From positions 880,036-944,035 of the forward strand of contig NZ_CP011102.1 of assembly GCF_003534205.1 (NCBI RefSeq): 64,000 bases of DNA, given 5' to 3'. A program made the position numbers and the translations under genes. This document shows, piece by piece, positions 43,457 to 52,344 of the stretch (its first letter is position 1; each line of letters starts with the position of its first letter). Below the pieces are notes generated by a model. That model was not told where the DNA came from, searched no databases, and was given only the letters and a program-made list of their open reading frames with translations. Source of the stretch: Listeria weihenstephanensis. Its GTDB lineage: Bacteria; Bacillota; Bacilli; Lactobacillales; Listeriaceae.

Positions 43457-44887
43457 ATGTGGAAAATTATCAAAACAGAGTCATTTCCAATTTACCAACA
43501 AATCATCACACTTATTGAAGATTATATTGAGGCTGGCCAATTACTACCAGGCGATAAACTTCCAGCTGAGCGGGAGTTGGCTGCCATGCTGACGGTCAAT
43601 CGTTCTACGCTTGTTAAAGCCCTCGATGAATTAAGTGCACGAGGAATCCTTACGCGAAAACAAGGAAGCGGAACCTGGATTAGCGAAGATAAATGGGGTG
43701 TCTTCACTGGGCAAAAAACAAACTGGCGTCACTACGTTTCGCAAGGTTCTTTTTTACAAACAACGCCTTATATGGACAAGATGAAGCAACTGTTAAATGA
43801 ATCTTCAGAAAAAGTTATTGATCTTGCGTCGGGGGAACTTCCATTAAATATGATGCCCAAAATCTCTACTCCAGCCCTATCTTGGCAAACTTTTTTAGCA
43901 GAAGAAGATAGTGAAGATATGGCTGGATATCGCCCCCTAAAAGAAACGATTCGCACTATGATTGATCGAGATCGTGATGTCCAAATAAATCTAAATCAAA
44001 TTTTTATCACATCCGGTGCGCAGCAGGCTTTGTTTTTAATTACGCAATGTTTATTAACGAGTGGAGATGCGATCGCGATAGAATCTCCATCTTATTTTTA
44101 TGCACTCTCGATATTCCAATCAGCAGGCTTACGTATTTATGCGCTGCCTATGGATGAAAATGGTGTGAAATTGGATGAACTGGAACAACTTTACCGCAAA
44201 CATCGGATCAAAATGGTCTTTGTAAATCCAACTTTTCAAAATCCGACTAGTTTAACAATGGGGACCAAACGTCGCGAAGCACTTGTCAAGCTATGCGCTA
44301 AAATCCAAGTACCAATCGTTGAGGATGACCCATACAGCATGCTAGCTTTCACAGAACAACCAATGCCTCCGCCCTTAAAAAAATTAGACCCTGATAATGT
44401 CCTCTATATCGGTTCGTTATCAAAAGTGATGGGTTCGACCACGCGTATTGGTTGGCTTTTAGGCCCTGCAGCGGTCGTGACGAGGCTCGCTGAAGCACGT
44501 CAAGAAATGGATTTTGGTCTCAGTATTTTCCCGCAAGTACTCGCGAATCATGTGTTGAATGATTCAGATTTCAACCAGCACATTACGTGGTTACGGGAAG
44601 CCCTTCAGATAAAACGTGATTTACTGATTACTTGTTTACCAGAAGAATTAGAGTATAGTATTCCAAATGGTGGATTTCATTTATGGTGTTATTTGCCCCC
44701 TAATCAGACTTGGACGAGTCGGAGTTTCGATGTCTTTCTAGAGCATAAATTATTAGTTATGCCAGCTTTTCTATTTGGTGTGAAGGAATCGGCATTGCGA
44801 TTAACTTTTGCGAGATTAAATGAAACAGATCTTTTAGAAATAAAGCAAGTGTTGAAGGAAATATTTAATACAGATGAATTGTCATAA
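43457..44887 (+). CDS. pdxR: MocR/GntR-type regulator with aminotransferase domain, PdxR
   Basis: 476 residues. An N-terminal GntR winged helix (PIYQQIITLIEDYIEAG, LPAERELAAMLTVNRSTLVKAL) is joined to a fold-type I aminotransferase domain; the PLP lysine is in YIGSLSKVMGSTTRIGW. Such proteins sense PLP and activate pdxST. Divergent position next to pdxST supports the PdxR name. AAAGGAG precedes the ATG. A dispersed repeat copy occupies the shared upstream region. Confidence 0.88.
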   Translation: MWKIIKTESFPIYQQIITLIEDYIEAGQLLPGDKLPAERELAAMLTVNRSTLVKALDELSARGILTRKQGSGTWISEDKWGVFTGQKTNWRHYVSQGSFLQTTPYMDKMKQLLNESSEKVIDLASGELPLNMMPKISTPALSWQTFLAEEDSEDMAGYRPLKETIRTMIDRDRDVQINLNQIFITSGAQQALFLITQCLLTSGDAIAIESPSYFYALSIFQSAGLRIYALPMDENGVKLDELEQLYRKHRIKMVFVNPTFQNPTSLTMGTKRREALVKLCAKIQVPIVEDDPYSMLAFTEQPMPPPLKKLDPDNVLYIGSLSKVMGSTTRIGWLLGPAAVVTRLAEARQEMDFGLSIFPQVLANHVLNDSDFNQHITWLREALQIKRDLLITCLPEELEYSIPNGGFHLWCYLPPNQTWTSRSFDVFLEHKLLVMPAFLFGVKESALRLTFARLNETDLLEIKQVLKEIFNTDELS

Positions 44888-44965
44888 AATGTTCACATTA
44901 AGCTTCTGATATAGAGAATAATGTGGGAAATACGTATTGTTTATCTGTGTAAAAAAATGCTATCT

Positions 44966-44995
44966 TTGACTAACTAGTACAACTGAAAATAAGAT
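44966..44995 (+). promoter_or_regulatory. Candidate promoter of the M60 gene
   Basis: TTGACT, 18-base spacer, TAAGAT, about 30 bases before the start. Confidence 0.5.
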
Positions 44996-45026
44996 GTACT
45001 AATTATGAAAGAGGAGTAGACATGAG

Positions 45027-48000
45027 ATGAAACTAAAAGGGAAGCTGTTTTTGTATGGAATGCTTTGTTTGTTCATTATTGCGATAGCTATGATGCAAAC
45101 AGGAACAAAAGTAAGTGCTGTTGAGGTAAATAAAAAAATATTGAATACGCTAGAAAATCCCATATGGATGTCCAATCAAGGATTATCAAAAGGGACAGGT
45201 CATGACCGCCAAGATTTAGGTGTGGTACTTCCTAAAGATGGATTTATAGAAGTCAGACAAACGAATCCTGATTATAAAGGAAACATAACGGTCGAATTAT
45301 TAAATGACGATAGAAATACGGAAACCTCTGTTAGTGTGGGGGATAATTGGGTAACGTTGACTGCAAGTGTCCCTTCCGTTCCTTTCGTAAAAACGAATTT
45401 TACAGCCGAAAAACCAGTAATTGAATATAGAGTGAGTGAATCAGCGAAAGAACTGCCTAGCTTTAAACCGAAAGATGATGAGCAAGCATTTTTCGCGAAG
45501 TGGGAAAGTTCAAAGGCGTCATTTGCACTTGTTGGTAATGATTATATTCAAATATTAGTACCCATTCTAGACCAGGCTTATTTGAAGAAAATGTCTGATT
45601 TTAAATCTATCGATAAGCTACTGGCCTACTACGATACAATGTTTGAAACATACAATAAACTAGAAGGATTATCTTTTACACCAGACAAAGCGACGGACAA
45701 AAATATTCCTAACCGCTATTTTGCAAAAGCGGATAAGCATGGGGTTGGAGCGGCTTACTACGGCGGTTCATACACAGCGCAAACTGCTGGGTCTGTTGCT
45801 GGTTTTTGGTTACAACCAACGTGGGGAGGACTGCATGAAATTGGACACGGTTATCAAGGAGCTTTTATGAGTGATAGCTCGTTTTCGACTTCCGAGGTGT
45901 GGAATAACCTCTATGCAGACTCAATGCAAAAGAAAATGTTAGGAGCAAAATACTATGATGGTTGGCTCTATAGTACGGATGTTCGAAAAATGGAAGATGC
46001 ATTCAATCGGTTAGTATATGAAGAGAAGCGAGCTGTTTCTGATTGGAGCTTAAAAGAAAAACTTTATGCGCTTGTAATGATGAAAGATAAAGCTGGAGAC
46101 GATGCTTTTACACACTTTAATCAATCCTACCGTACGGCTAAAAATGAAGGTACACCACAATCTAGTTATTTATTCGATCTTTTGAATAAATACTATGGTG
46201 AAGCGAGTCATTATGATTTCGCGGCCTACTCGGAGCTTATACATGGGCCAATGTCACGAGAGCAAAAAGAAGCAAACTTGTATTCTGGGAACAAGGCCGT
46301 ATATCCTTTAGCGGCATTATTATCTGGTACGAATTTAAAAGAGGCCCGCAAAAAAATAGAATTAGACACTAAATGGGGTTTGGTTGATAATACCCAATTG
46401 CAGACGTTCAACATGAAAGCGAATGCAACTATTACATTTAATATGGATGATTTTAATCAAATTAAAGGGAAAGGATTACAAATAAAAGACGGTAATGCAG
46501 TGATTAGGGAATTGAAAATAAGTACACCAACAATAGTAGTGAAAAACCTTCCTGTGGGCATTTATTCGCTAAATATCCCTACAGGTCAAAGTGAATTATA
46601 TGAGCCAAGTACCAATTATTTACCCGTTTCTGATGGAAAGAATGACCAAACCATCAACATGAAAGTACTGAAATCATCTGCCGTTTCCATACAAAAAATG
46701 CAGTTTACGGGACTAAGTTATACTTATGCTACCGCAAACATTGATACAGAAGCAGGTACATTTGAACTGAATTCGATACTGAGCTCACCTCATGTCTATT
46801 TTGGTAGTTCTGAGTATGCAAGTGTTGAAATTTTAGATGAAAAAGGAAATTCCATATTTAAGCAAGTGATGACTGGGAGTGGATCGCCAGTAGGAGTTTT
46901 TACAGCGAATATTAAAACGGGCTATCTTATTAAGCTTAGATTGGCTGAACCAAGCCGTTTTTCAATGACAGGAAATTCTAAGGCCATGACAAATAAGGAT
47001 GTAAACCAAACATTCGAAGTGACGAAATATGGTTTAACAAATCTAGCTATGGGTGTAGATGCAAAAGACGCATTGGCTGAATACAAGGAGAAACTGATTG
47101 CATTTGCTAACCAAATCGAGAAGAATCCTATTGTTAGTAAAGAAGCGAACGCTAATTCTATCACGAGACTTAAAAAGATGTTAAGTTATCTTGATACTCC
47201 AGATAGAACAGCGCTAGAACAACGATACAAAGATCTGATTGCAGAAAATAATCTAGCTGAGGATATAATCACTGGTGAAAAAATAAAATTCCAGATGAAA
47301 GGTCTAGGAGACAGGAATTTTGCATCTCTTGTGCTAGACTTAGACAATGAAACAGCAACAGCCGCTAATGTTGCGGGTAAACCACACAATTATTTTCCAG
47401 ATAGTTATGCTTTCATTAAAATTTACAATCAAAGAGGAAAAGAAGTATTAGCAACAGATTATCTTGGAAATACTTCGATACCAGAAAGGAAAACGGATGT
47501 TAGTATCAAAACTGGTTACTTTATTACGGTTATGCATCAAGAAGCAGCAAGTCGATTAATAATTACTAATGAAGAAACAGACGAACGTTATCCAGCTAGT
47601 AAACAGGTCACTTACGTAGTAACCAAGGATGGGCTGAAAAAAGTTGATGTATCCGCGATTCCAGGAATAGATGCGAATGAGATGGATGGTTCTATCTTTA
47701 CTTTTGATATTTTCGGACCTAGTTATTTGAATTTGGCTAATGTAACCGTCGATATACCAAAAAATGTAGTAACCGTGAAACAATTAGATCAAGAAGCTTA
47801 TTGGGATTTTAAGGACGATTATGCAAGTGTTAAAATCTACAATAGGGCTGGAAAGCAACTATATTCACAAGCTCTGAATGGAGACAATCGAACTATTTCC
47901 AAAGATGTATCAATAGCGGAAGGTTATTATATTACGCTGACACATCAAGAGTATGAGCACTACCTTACGATTATGAATAAAGATACGAAACAAATTTATG

Positions 48001-49298
48001 CGGCAAGTGAAACCAATACGTATAGAGTAACAGCAGATGGTTTAGTGAAGGTAGTGAGTGTACCTGTTCCAGATCCGAATCTATTGGAAGGTCAAAATTT
48101 TTCTTTTGAGATGTTGGGATTAGGAAACTGGAATTTTGCGAATATAACAGTGAATCTCCAAAAAGAGGAGCTTGAACTCAGTCAGCTTAGTGGTAAGCCG
48201 CATGCTTATTTTGGTTCTGAAAATCCGTATGTAACGCTTCAAGTAAGGGATAAGGATGGTATTGAGATTTACAATCATAGTATTATCGGAAATGTAAATG
48301 TTGGTGCTGTGACCAGTAAGGCTAATCTGAAAGTTGGAGATTATATTCTTATCAAGCATGCAGAGGCACCAAGCAGACTGAAATATTCGGTGGAAAACGA
48401 ACAACAAATGGATCGTTTACCTGTGCAAAATGCCTTTCTTGTAACCGCCAATGGTTTAGTAAAAGTTGCAATGGATGATGTTCCGACAGCGGATGGTAGT
48501 ATTATAGCTGGCAAGATGTTTACATTCAACTTCACTGGAGGAGCGAATCAAGTATTTACCAATGTGAAACTAGATTTAGCGAACAAATCCATTCAGGTAG
48601 CTACAAAAGCTGGGAAACCGAATGTTGATTTTGTAAGCGACTATGCAACGATAACGATATATGACGAAAAAGGTAACATGGTTTATATGAAGAACTATAA
48701 CGGCTCTGAACAATACAATGACAAGGAAGTAACTGCATTGTTGAATACAGGTTTTTATGTAAAAGTTACGCATCAAGAAGGTCAGGAACGCTTGGCTTTA
48801 AATACGGGCGCGATTGTTCTACCAGTTGGGCAAGCACAAATCTATCGAGTACTGGATAATGGCTTGAAATTAGTTACTGAAAAAGATATTCCGGTATTAA
48901 GTAGATTTGACAAAGCAATGATCTACAGCCAGAAATTAAACGTTACATTCAAAGGGTTGAGTGATTATCAGTTTGCAACGATGGTACTAGATAAAGCCAC
49001 TAATAACTTGCATATTGAGACGCGCGCGATACGTCCACATTCGTATTTCAGTGATGCGTATGCAAGTATAGAAGTGCGCAATACTAATGATCAAGTTGTC
49101 TATGCCAAATCATTTATCGGTAATGAGGTTGGAAAAGCTGAGGTGGTGGATGTGACGATATTAGATGGTTATACTTTGGCGATTATGCATAGAGAAAATG
49201 GGCGTCTATTTGTTGTGGATAGCTCATCGGATTTTCGTTATACAATGCAAACAACATCTGTATTTAACGTAATACCTACGGGGCTTAAAGCAGAATAA
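45027..49298 (+). CDS. Secreted M60/enhancin-like metallopeptidase with six C-terminal modules
   Basis: 1423 residues. A Sec signal peptide (about 1-31, ending KVSA) leads to a peptidase M60-like domain: the zinc motif HEIGH starts at H270, and E290 is a suitable third ligand. M60 enzymes cleave mucin-type glycoproteins. After residue 550 come six modules of about 125 residues (near 550, 747, 886, 1018, 1160 and 1299), each with a GL...F/YA...L start, a SPHVYF/KPHNYF block and a YA.I.IY strand, resembling the mucin/carbohydrate-binding repeat of enhancins. No LPXTG, GW or LysM anchor was seen, so it is probably secreted. AAAGAGGAG lies upstream. Confidence 0.85.
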   Translation: MKLKGKLFLYGMLCLFIIAIAMMQTGTKVSAVEVNKKILNTLENPIWMSNQGLSKGTGHDRQDLGVVLPKDGFIEVRQTNPDYKGNITVELLNDDRNTETSVSVGDNWVTLTASVPSVPFVKTNFTAEKPVIEYRVSESAKELPSFKPKDDEQAFFAKWESSKASFALVGNDYIQILVPILDQAYLKKMSDFKSIDKLLAYYDTMFETYNKLEGLSFTPDKATDKNIPNRYFAKADKHGVGAAYYGGSYTAQTAGSVAGFWLQPTWGGLHEIGHGYQGAFMSDSSFSTSEVWNNLYADSMQKKMLGAKYYDGWLYSTDVRKMEDAFNRLVYEEKRAVSDWSLKEKLYALVMMKDKAGDDAFTHFNQSYRTAKNEGTPQSSYLFDLLNKYYGEASHYDFAAYSELIHGPMSREQKEANLYSGNKAVYPLAALLSGTNLKEARKKIELDTKWGLVDNTQLQTFNMKANATITFNMDDFNQIKGKGLQIKDGNAVIRELKISTPTIVVKNLPVGIYSLNIPTGQSELYEPSTNYLPVSDGKNDQTINMKVLKSSAVSIQKMQFTGLSYTYATANIDTEAGTFELNSILSSPHVYFGSSEYASVEILDEKGNSIFKQVMTGSGSPVGVFTANIKTGYLIKLRLAEPSRFSMTGNSKAMTNKDVNQTFEVTKYGLTNLAMGVDAKDALAEYKEKLIAFANQIEKNPIVSKEANANSITRLKKMLSYLDTPDRTALEQRYKDLIAENNLAEDIITGEKIKFQMKGLGDRNFASLVLDLDNETATAANVAGKPHNYFPDSYAFIKIYNQRGKEVLATDYLGNTSIPERKTDVSIKTGYFITVMHQEAASRLIITNEETDERYPASKQVTYVVTKDGLKKVDVSAIPGIDANEMDGSIFTFDIFGPSYLNLANVTVDIPKNVVTVKQLDQEAYWDFKDDYASVKIYNRAGKQLYSQALNGDNRTISKDVSIAEGYYITLTHQEYEHYLTIMNKDTKQIYAASETNTYRVTADGLVKVVSVPVPDPNLLEGQNFSFEMLGLGNWNFANITVNLQKEELELSQLSGKPHAYFGSENPYVTLQVRDKDGIEIYNHSIIGNVNVGAVTSKANLKVGDYILIKHAEAPSRLKYSVENEQQMDRLPVQNAFLVTANGLVKVAMDDVPTADGSIIAGKMFTFNFTGGANQVFTNVKLDLANKSIQVATKAGKPNVDFVSDYATITIYDEKGNMVYMKNYNGSEQYNDKEVTALLNTGFYVKVTHQEGQERLALNTGAIVLPVGQAQIYRVLDNGLKLVTEKDIPVLSRFDKAMIYSQKLNVTFKGLSDYQFATMVLDKATNNLHIETRAIRPHSYFSDAYASIEVRNTNDQVVYAKSFIGNEVGKAEVVDVTILDGYTLAIMHRENGRLFVVDSSSDFRYTMQTTSVFNVIPTGLKAE

Positions 49299-49300
49299 AT

Positions 49301-49356
49301 AAAACTGGTGTTACATCAAGGGATATCTCCAATGTGTAACACCAGTTTTTATTTTT
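49301..49356. terminator. Terminator between M60 gene and convergent YxeA gene
   Basis: AAAACTGGTGTTACA (49301-49315) pairs perfectly with 49335-49349, then a T-rich stretch. Confidence 0.9.
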
Positions 49357-49690
49357 CCGCATAGAATTGAATCGTTGACGGCATTTTCTTTACTTGTTTA
49401 TAGTTCGCTACAAACTGATTATTTGTGACATGAATCTTGAATTTCTTATTTTTCGCAAGTTTGTCAGGTGAGTAAAATGTGATGTTTTCCGAACTGCCGT
49501 CTTTTTTATAGCCTTTTAATGAGTATTTATAGCCTGAAAATTGGTTTTTCTGTACCTGTTCACCGTTCGTATTTACATCTACAAAGTAGGCTTTAGAAGC
49601 AGTATCTGATGGCATGCCATATTCAAACACAACGCAAAGCGCTATGAGTAATCCTGCTAACGTTAATAACAATCCTTTTTTGTTTTTCAT
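49349..49690 (-). CDS. YxeA family (DUF1093) secreted or membrane-anchored protein
   Basis: About 113 residues. An N-terminal hydrophobic segment (GLLLTLAGLLIALCVV) is followed by a DUF1093 beta domain with AYFVDVNTNGE and YSLKGYKKDG. Function unknown; B. subtilis YxeA is a peptide-stress-responsive relative. The ATG at 49690 is preferred over the TTG at 49699. Paralogue lies 16 bases upstream. Confidence 0.78.
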   Translation of the reverse strand: MKNKKGLLLTLAGLLIALCVVFEYGMPSDTASKAYFVDVNTNGEQVQKNQFSGYKYSLKGYKKDGSSENITFYSPDKLAKNKKFKIHVTNNQFVANYKQVKKMPSTIQFYAEK

Positions 49691-49715
49691 TTCCCTCAAC
49701 CTTTCTTAAAATAAA

Positions 49716-50075
49716 TTAGTTTAATTTTTCAGCGGCTTTCTTTGGAACGTCTGCGGCTTTGACTTCTTCATAAGATGTAACACCTTTATCTTCTTTCACG
49801 AATACTTCAAGATAAGCGCCTTTTCGTAAATTCTTCTGGGCGGTAAACTCGATTTTCTTTTCTTTACCATCTTCGTTATAGCCTGGTAGGTCGTAATTGT
49901 AATCGGTATAGGCAGTACCATCGCTTGCGTGACCACTTTTTGCTTGACCATCTGTCGTTATTTTCACATAGTATGTATCCGCGCCAATTCGATTGAAGTT
50001 TATAAAACGCATGGCAAGTATTCCACCACCAATGATAATAACGAGAATTATAAGGGCAATCATTAATTTTTTCAT
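49716..50075 (-). CDS. YxeA family (DUF1093) protein, paralogue
   Basis: 119 residues with an N-terminal membrane helix (about 4-24) and the same beta domain (TYYVKITTDGQ, YDLPGYNEDGKEKKIEF, AYLEVFVKEDKGVTSYEEV). Tandem duplicate of the next gene on the strand. Unknown function; likely cell-surface. Confidence 0.8.
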   Translation of the reverse strand: MKKLMIALIILVIIIGGGILAMRFINFNRIGADTYYVKITTDGQAKSGHASDGTAYTDYNYDLPGYNEDGKEKKIEFTAQKNLRKGAYLEVFVKEDKGVTSYEEVKAADVPKKAAEKLN

Positions 50076-50265
50076 AAGTTGTCAGCTCCTTTGACTTGAT
50101 AACCTAAGTATACCGTGCAAAAAGATTTGGTTCCTGCTTCTTAACTAACAAAATGAGCTCCGAACCTTACAATTTTGCAATGTTCCCTGTCATGTTGCAT
50201 TTTTTTTGAAAATGTGATTAAATGGTATAGGAAACTAATTAACGTTAGGTTAGGAAGTGAAACGT

Positions 50266-51603
50266 ATGAAAGAAATGGATACAAGAATGGAAACAGATTC
50301 CGTTTTAAAGGTGTTTTTACGATATTTAATTCCTTCGCTTGTTGGGATGTTGCTGATGTCAGTGAACATCGTGATGGATGGGATTTTTGTGGGACATAGA
50401 CTTGGCGGGGTGGCACTTGCTGGGATTAATATTGCGGTACCAGTTTTCTCGATTTTCACGGCGATTTCGCTTTGGATCGGGATTGGTGGGGCAACGCAGT
50501 TTTCATTTGCGCTAGGTGAGAAGGACGTTCCAGCGGCGCAACGGATTTTTACTCGTTCTATTATAATGGTGTTTGTGATTACGATTACGCTTGCGGCCAT
50601 TGCATTTGTGTTTCGGGTACCACTTGCGAACGTGTTGGGTGCGAATCCAGAGACGTTGCCGTATGTGATGGATTATATGACGATTTTATTGATGTTCGGT
50701 TTTGCCTTTACGATCGAGAATATTTTGAGTATTTTTGTGCGTAATGATGGCGATCCGAATTTGGCGATGGTCGCATTGATTGTGACAGCAGTCGTGAACA
50801 TCATTTTGAACTATTGCTTCTTATTCATCCTCAATTGGGGTGTAAGTGGCTCAGCAGCGGCGACGATTATTGCGGTTGTTGTCGGAATCGGCGTATTATC
50901 CACGCACTTTTTCAAGAAGACCTCTCGTTTAAAATTCGTGAAATTCCGCTTTACGAAAAAAGCAGTGGGACAAACATTCTCGATTGGACTACCAAGTTTC
51001 TTATCAGAATTCGGTCTGTCCGTGTTTACGATGGGTTATAATATCGCGATCGCCGCAGTGGCAGGAACAGCTGGGGTTGCAGCATTCTCCGTATTGAACT
51101 ACACGCATAGCGTTATTTTGATGTTGTTCCTCGGAATGAGCTCGGCAATTCAACCGCTCATTAGTTACTACCGCGGGGCCAAACTACAGGACCGAGAACA
51201 AGCGACGATTCGACTTGCGATTATCACGGCGATTGGCACAGGACTTGTGTTTTTCGTTGGTGGATTCTTCGGAGCAGGGCATATCGTAGCGATGTTTGGA
51301 ACTTTTGATGCGGATATCGTTAATTTAGCGACGACAGCCGTGCGTATCTTCTTTGCCGGATATTTATTCATGGGCTTCAACTTTGTCATGATGACGTATT
51401 TCCAAACGACTGGCCGTGTTGGGATGGCGATTTGGATTACTGTTGCGCGCGAAATGCTGTTCATGGTGGCCTTCCTGATCATCTTACCGCCATTTTTCGG
51501 AGCGGAAGGTGTTTGGGCATCGATTCCAGTTTCAGAAGCGATAGTGGCCTTGTCGATCGTTATTTACGCACGACGCAAACATATTTTTAGTAAGGCAGTA
51601 TAA
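50266..51603 (+). CDS. MATE family multidrug/cation efflux transporter
   Basis: About 445 residues, 12 helices in two six-helix halves. FLRYLIPSLVGMLLMSVNIVMDGIFVG opens the first half and QTFSIGLPSFLSEFGLSVFTMGYNIAI opens the second, as is usual for MATE proteins. Na+- or H+-driven export; substrate not predictable. The ATG at 50266 follows AGGAAGTG; the GTG at 50257 lies in that site. Terminator follows. Confidence 0.9.
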   Translation: MKEMDTRMETDSVLKVFLRYLIPSLVGMLLMSVNIVMDGIFVGHRLGGVALAGINIAVPVFSIFTAISLWIGIGGATQFSFALGEKDVPAAQRIFTRSIIMVFVITITLAAIAFVFRVPLANVLGANPETLPYVMDYMTILLMFGFAFTIENILSIFVRNDGDPNLAMVALIVTAVVNIILNYCFLFILNWGVSGSAAATIIAVVVGIGVLSTHFFKKTSRLKFVKFRFTKKAVGQTFSIGLPSFLSEFGLSVFTMGYNIAIAAVAGTAGVAAFSVLNYTHSVILMLFLGMSSAIQPLISYYRGAKLQDREQATIRLAIITAIGTGLVFFVGGFFGAGHIVAMFGTFDADIVNLATTAVRIFFAGYLFMGFNFVMMTYFQTTGRVGMAIWITVAREMLFMVAFLIILPPFFGAEGVWASIPVSEAIVALSIVIYARRKHIFSKAV

Positions 51604-51613
51604 ATTTCAATAG

Positions 51614-51663
51614 AATATGCTGAGATCATGTTTCTACCTATGAATACTCAGCATATTTTGTTT
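51614..51663 (+). terminator. Terminator after the MATE gene
   Basis: AATATGCTGAG (51614-51624) pairs with CTCAGCATATT (51647-51657), then a T-rich stretch. Confidence 0.78.
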
Positions 51664-51741
51664 GTACATATTTAACGCGTGCATTAACCAAGTTCAAGTG
51701 GTACTATGATGGGAGCATTTAACACTGGGAGGGAACTTAAA

Positions 51742-51930
51742 ATGAGGAAATATACGTACTTTATTTATTTTGGACAGCTTATTTTCGTGATCCCGGCCAT
51801 TCTATACGTCCTTCATATGGTTAGTACATCGATTATGATGGCAGGTTTTGTATTTGGTCTACTCATTATGATTGTAGGATTTCGAGCGCGTAAAAAAGCA
51901 CGAGAATCTAAAATTAGTAATGAATCATGA
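51742..51930 (+). CDS. Small two-helix membrane protein, unknown function
   Basis: 62 residues with two predicted membrane helices and a short basic C-terminus ([11 protein letters not shown]). Not recognised. The ATG at 51742 has GGGAGG upstream; an in-frame ATG 36 bases earlier lies near the likely promoter. Between it and nrdA the 51931-52344 gap holds hairpins and the nrd promoter. Confidence 0.6.
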
Positions 51931-52103
51931 ATAGACTAAAAAATGCAGAGTTTGTGAAATTGAAAAAGTCATAAAAAACCTAATACTAAATGTAGTTTTT
52001 CTGTGGGGGTCAAGCACAACTTCTAGTGGTTATTAAGGCTCATCTTTGCGTAACGTTTCACAAGAAATTTACCCCTAAAAATTATTTTTATGGGGCAAAA
52101 CCC

Positions 52104-52166
52104 GTGAAATCAAACGACTGACGAAGGTTATGACTAATTATCAAAAGCACAATATCTTGATTTCAC
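52104..52166. repeat. Inverted repeat upstream of the nrd promoter
   Basis: GTGAAATCAA (52104-52113) and TTGATTTCAC (52157-52166) are exact complements 43 bases apart. The right arm overlaps the -35 and the upstream NrdR-like box. Confidence 0.55.
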
Positions 52167-52191
52167 ATTCGAAACAAGGTACTATATATAG
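52150..52191. promoter_or_regulatory. Pair of NrdR-like boxes at the nrdAB promoter
   Basis: CAATATCTTG (52150-52159) and CTATATATAG (52182-52191) match the NrdR core CwAtATaTwG at 9 and 10 of 10 positions, and start 32 bases apart, three helical turns, as for known NrdR tandem sites. The second lies on the -10 and is the centre of a 14-base palindrome. Confidence 0.8.
52157..52185 (+). promoter_or_regulatory. Sigma-A promoter of the nrd operon
   Basis: TTGATT (52157-52162), exact 17-base spacer, TACTAT (52180-52185). Leader of about 150 bases. Confidence 0.7.
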
Positions 52192-52344
52192 TATCGATAG
52201 CCGTTAAAACATGAATTGCTATTTTAACTTTTACAAAGGCTCTGACTTTTGCGAAAGTTAATTTTTTTGCTCGAAAGAGGCTTGTTTCGATGGATGAATG
52301 AACCACGTATAACGCGAAATATTGGAAAGAAATGGGGACTACAA

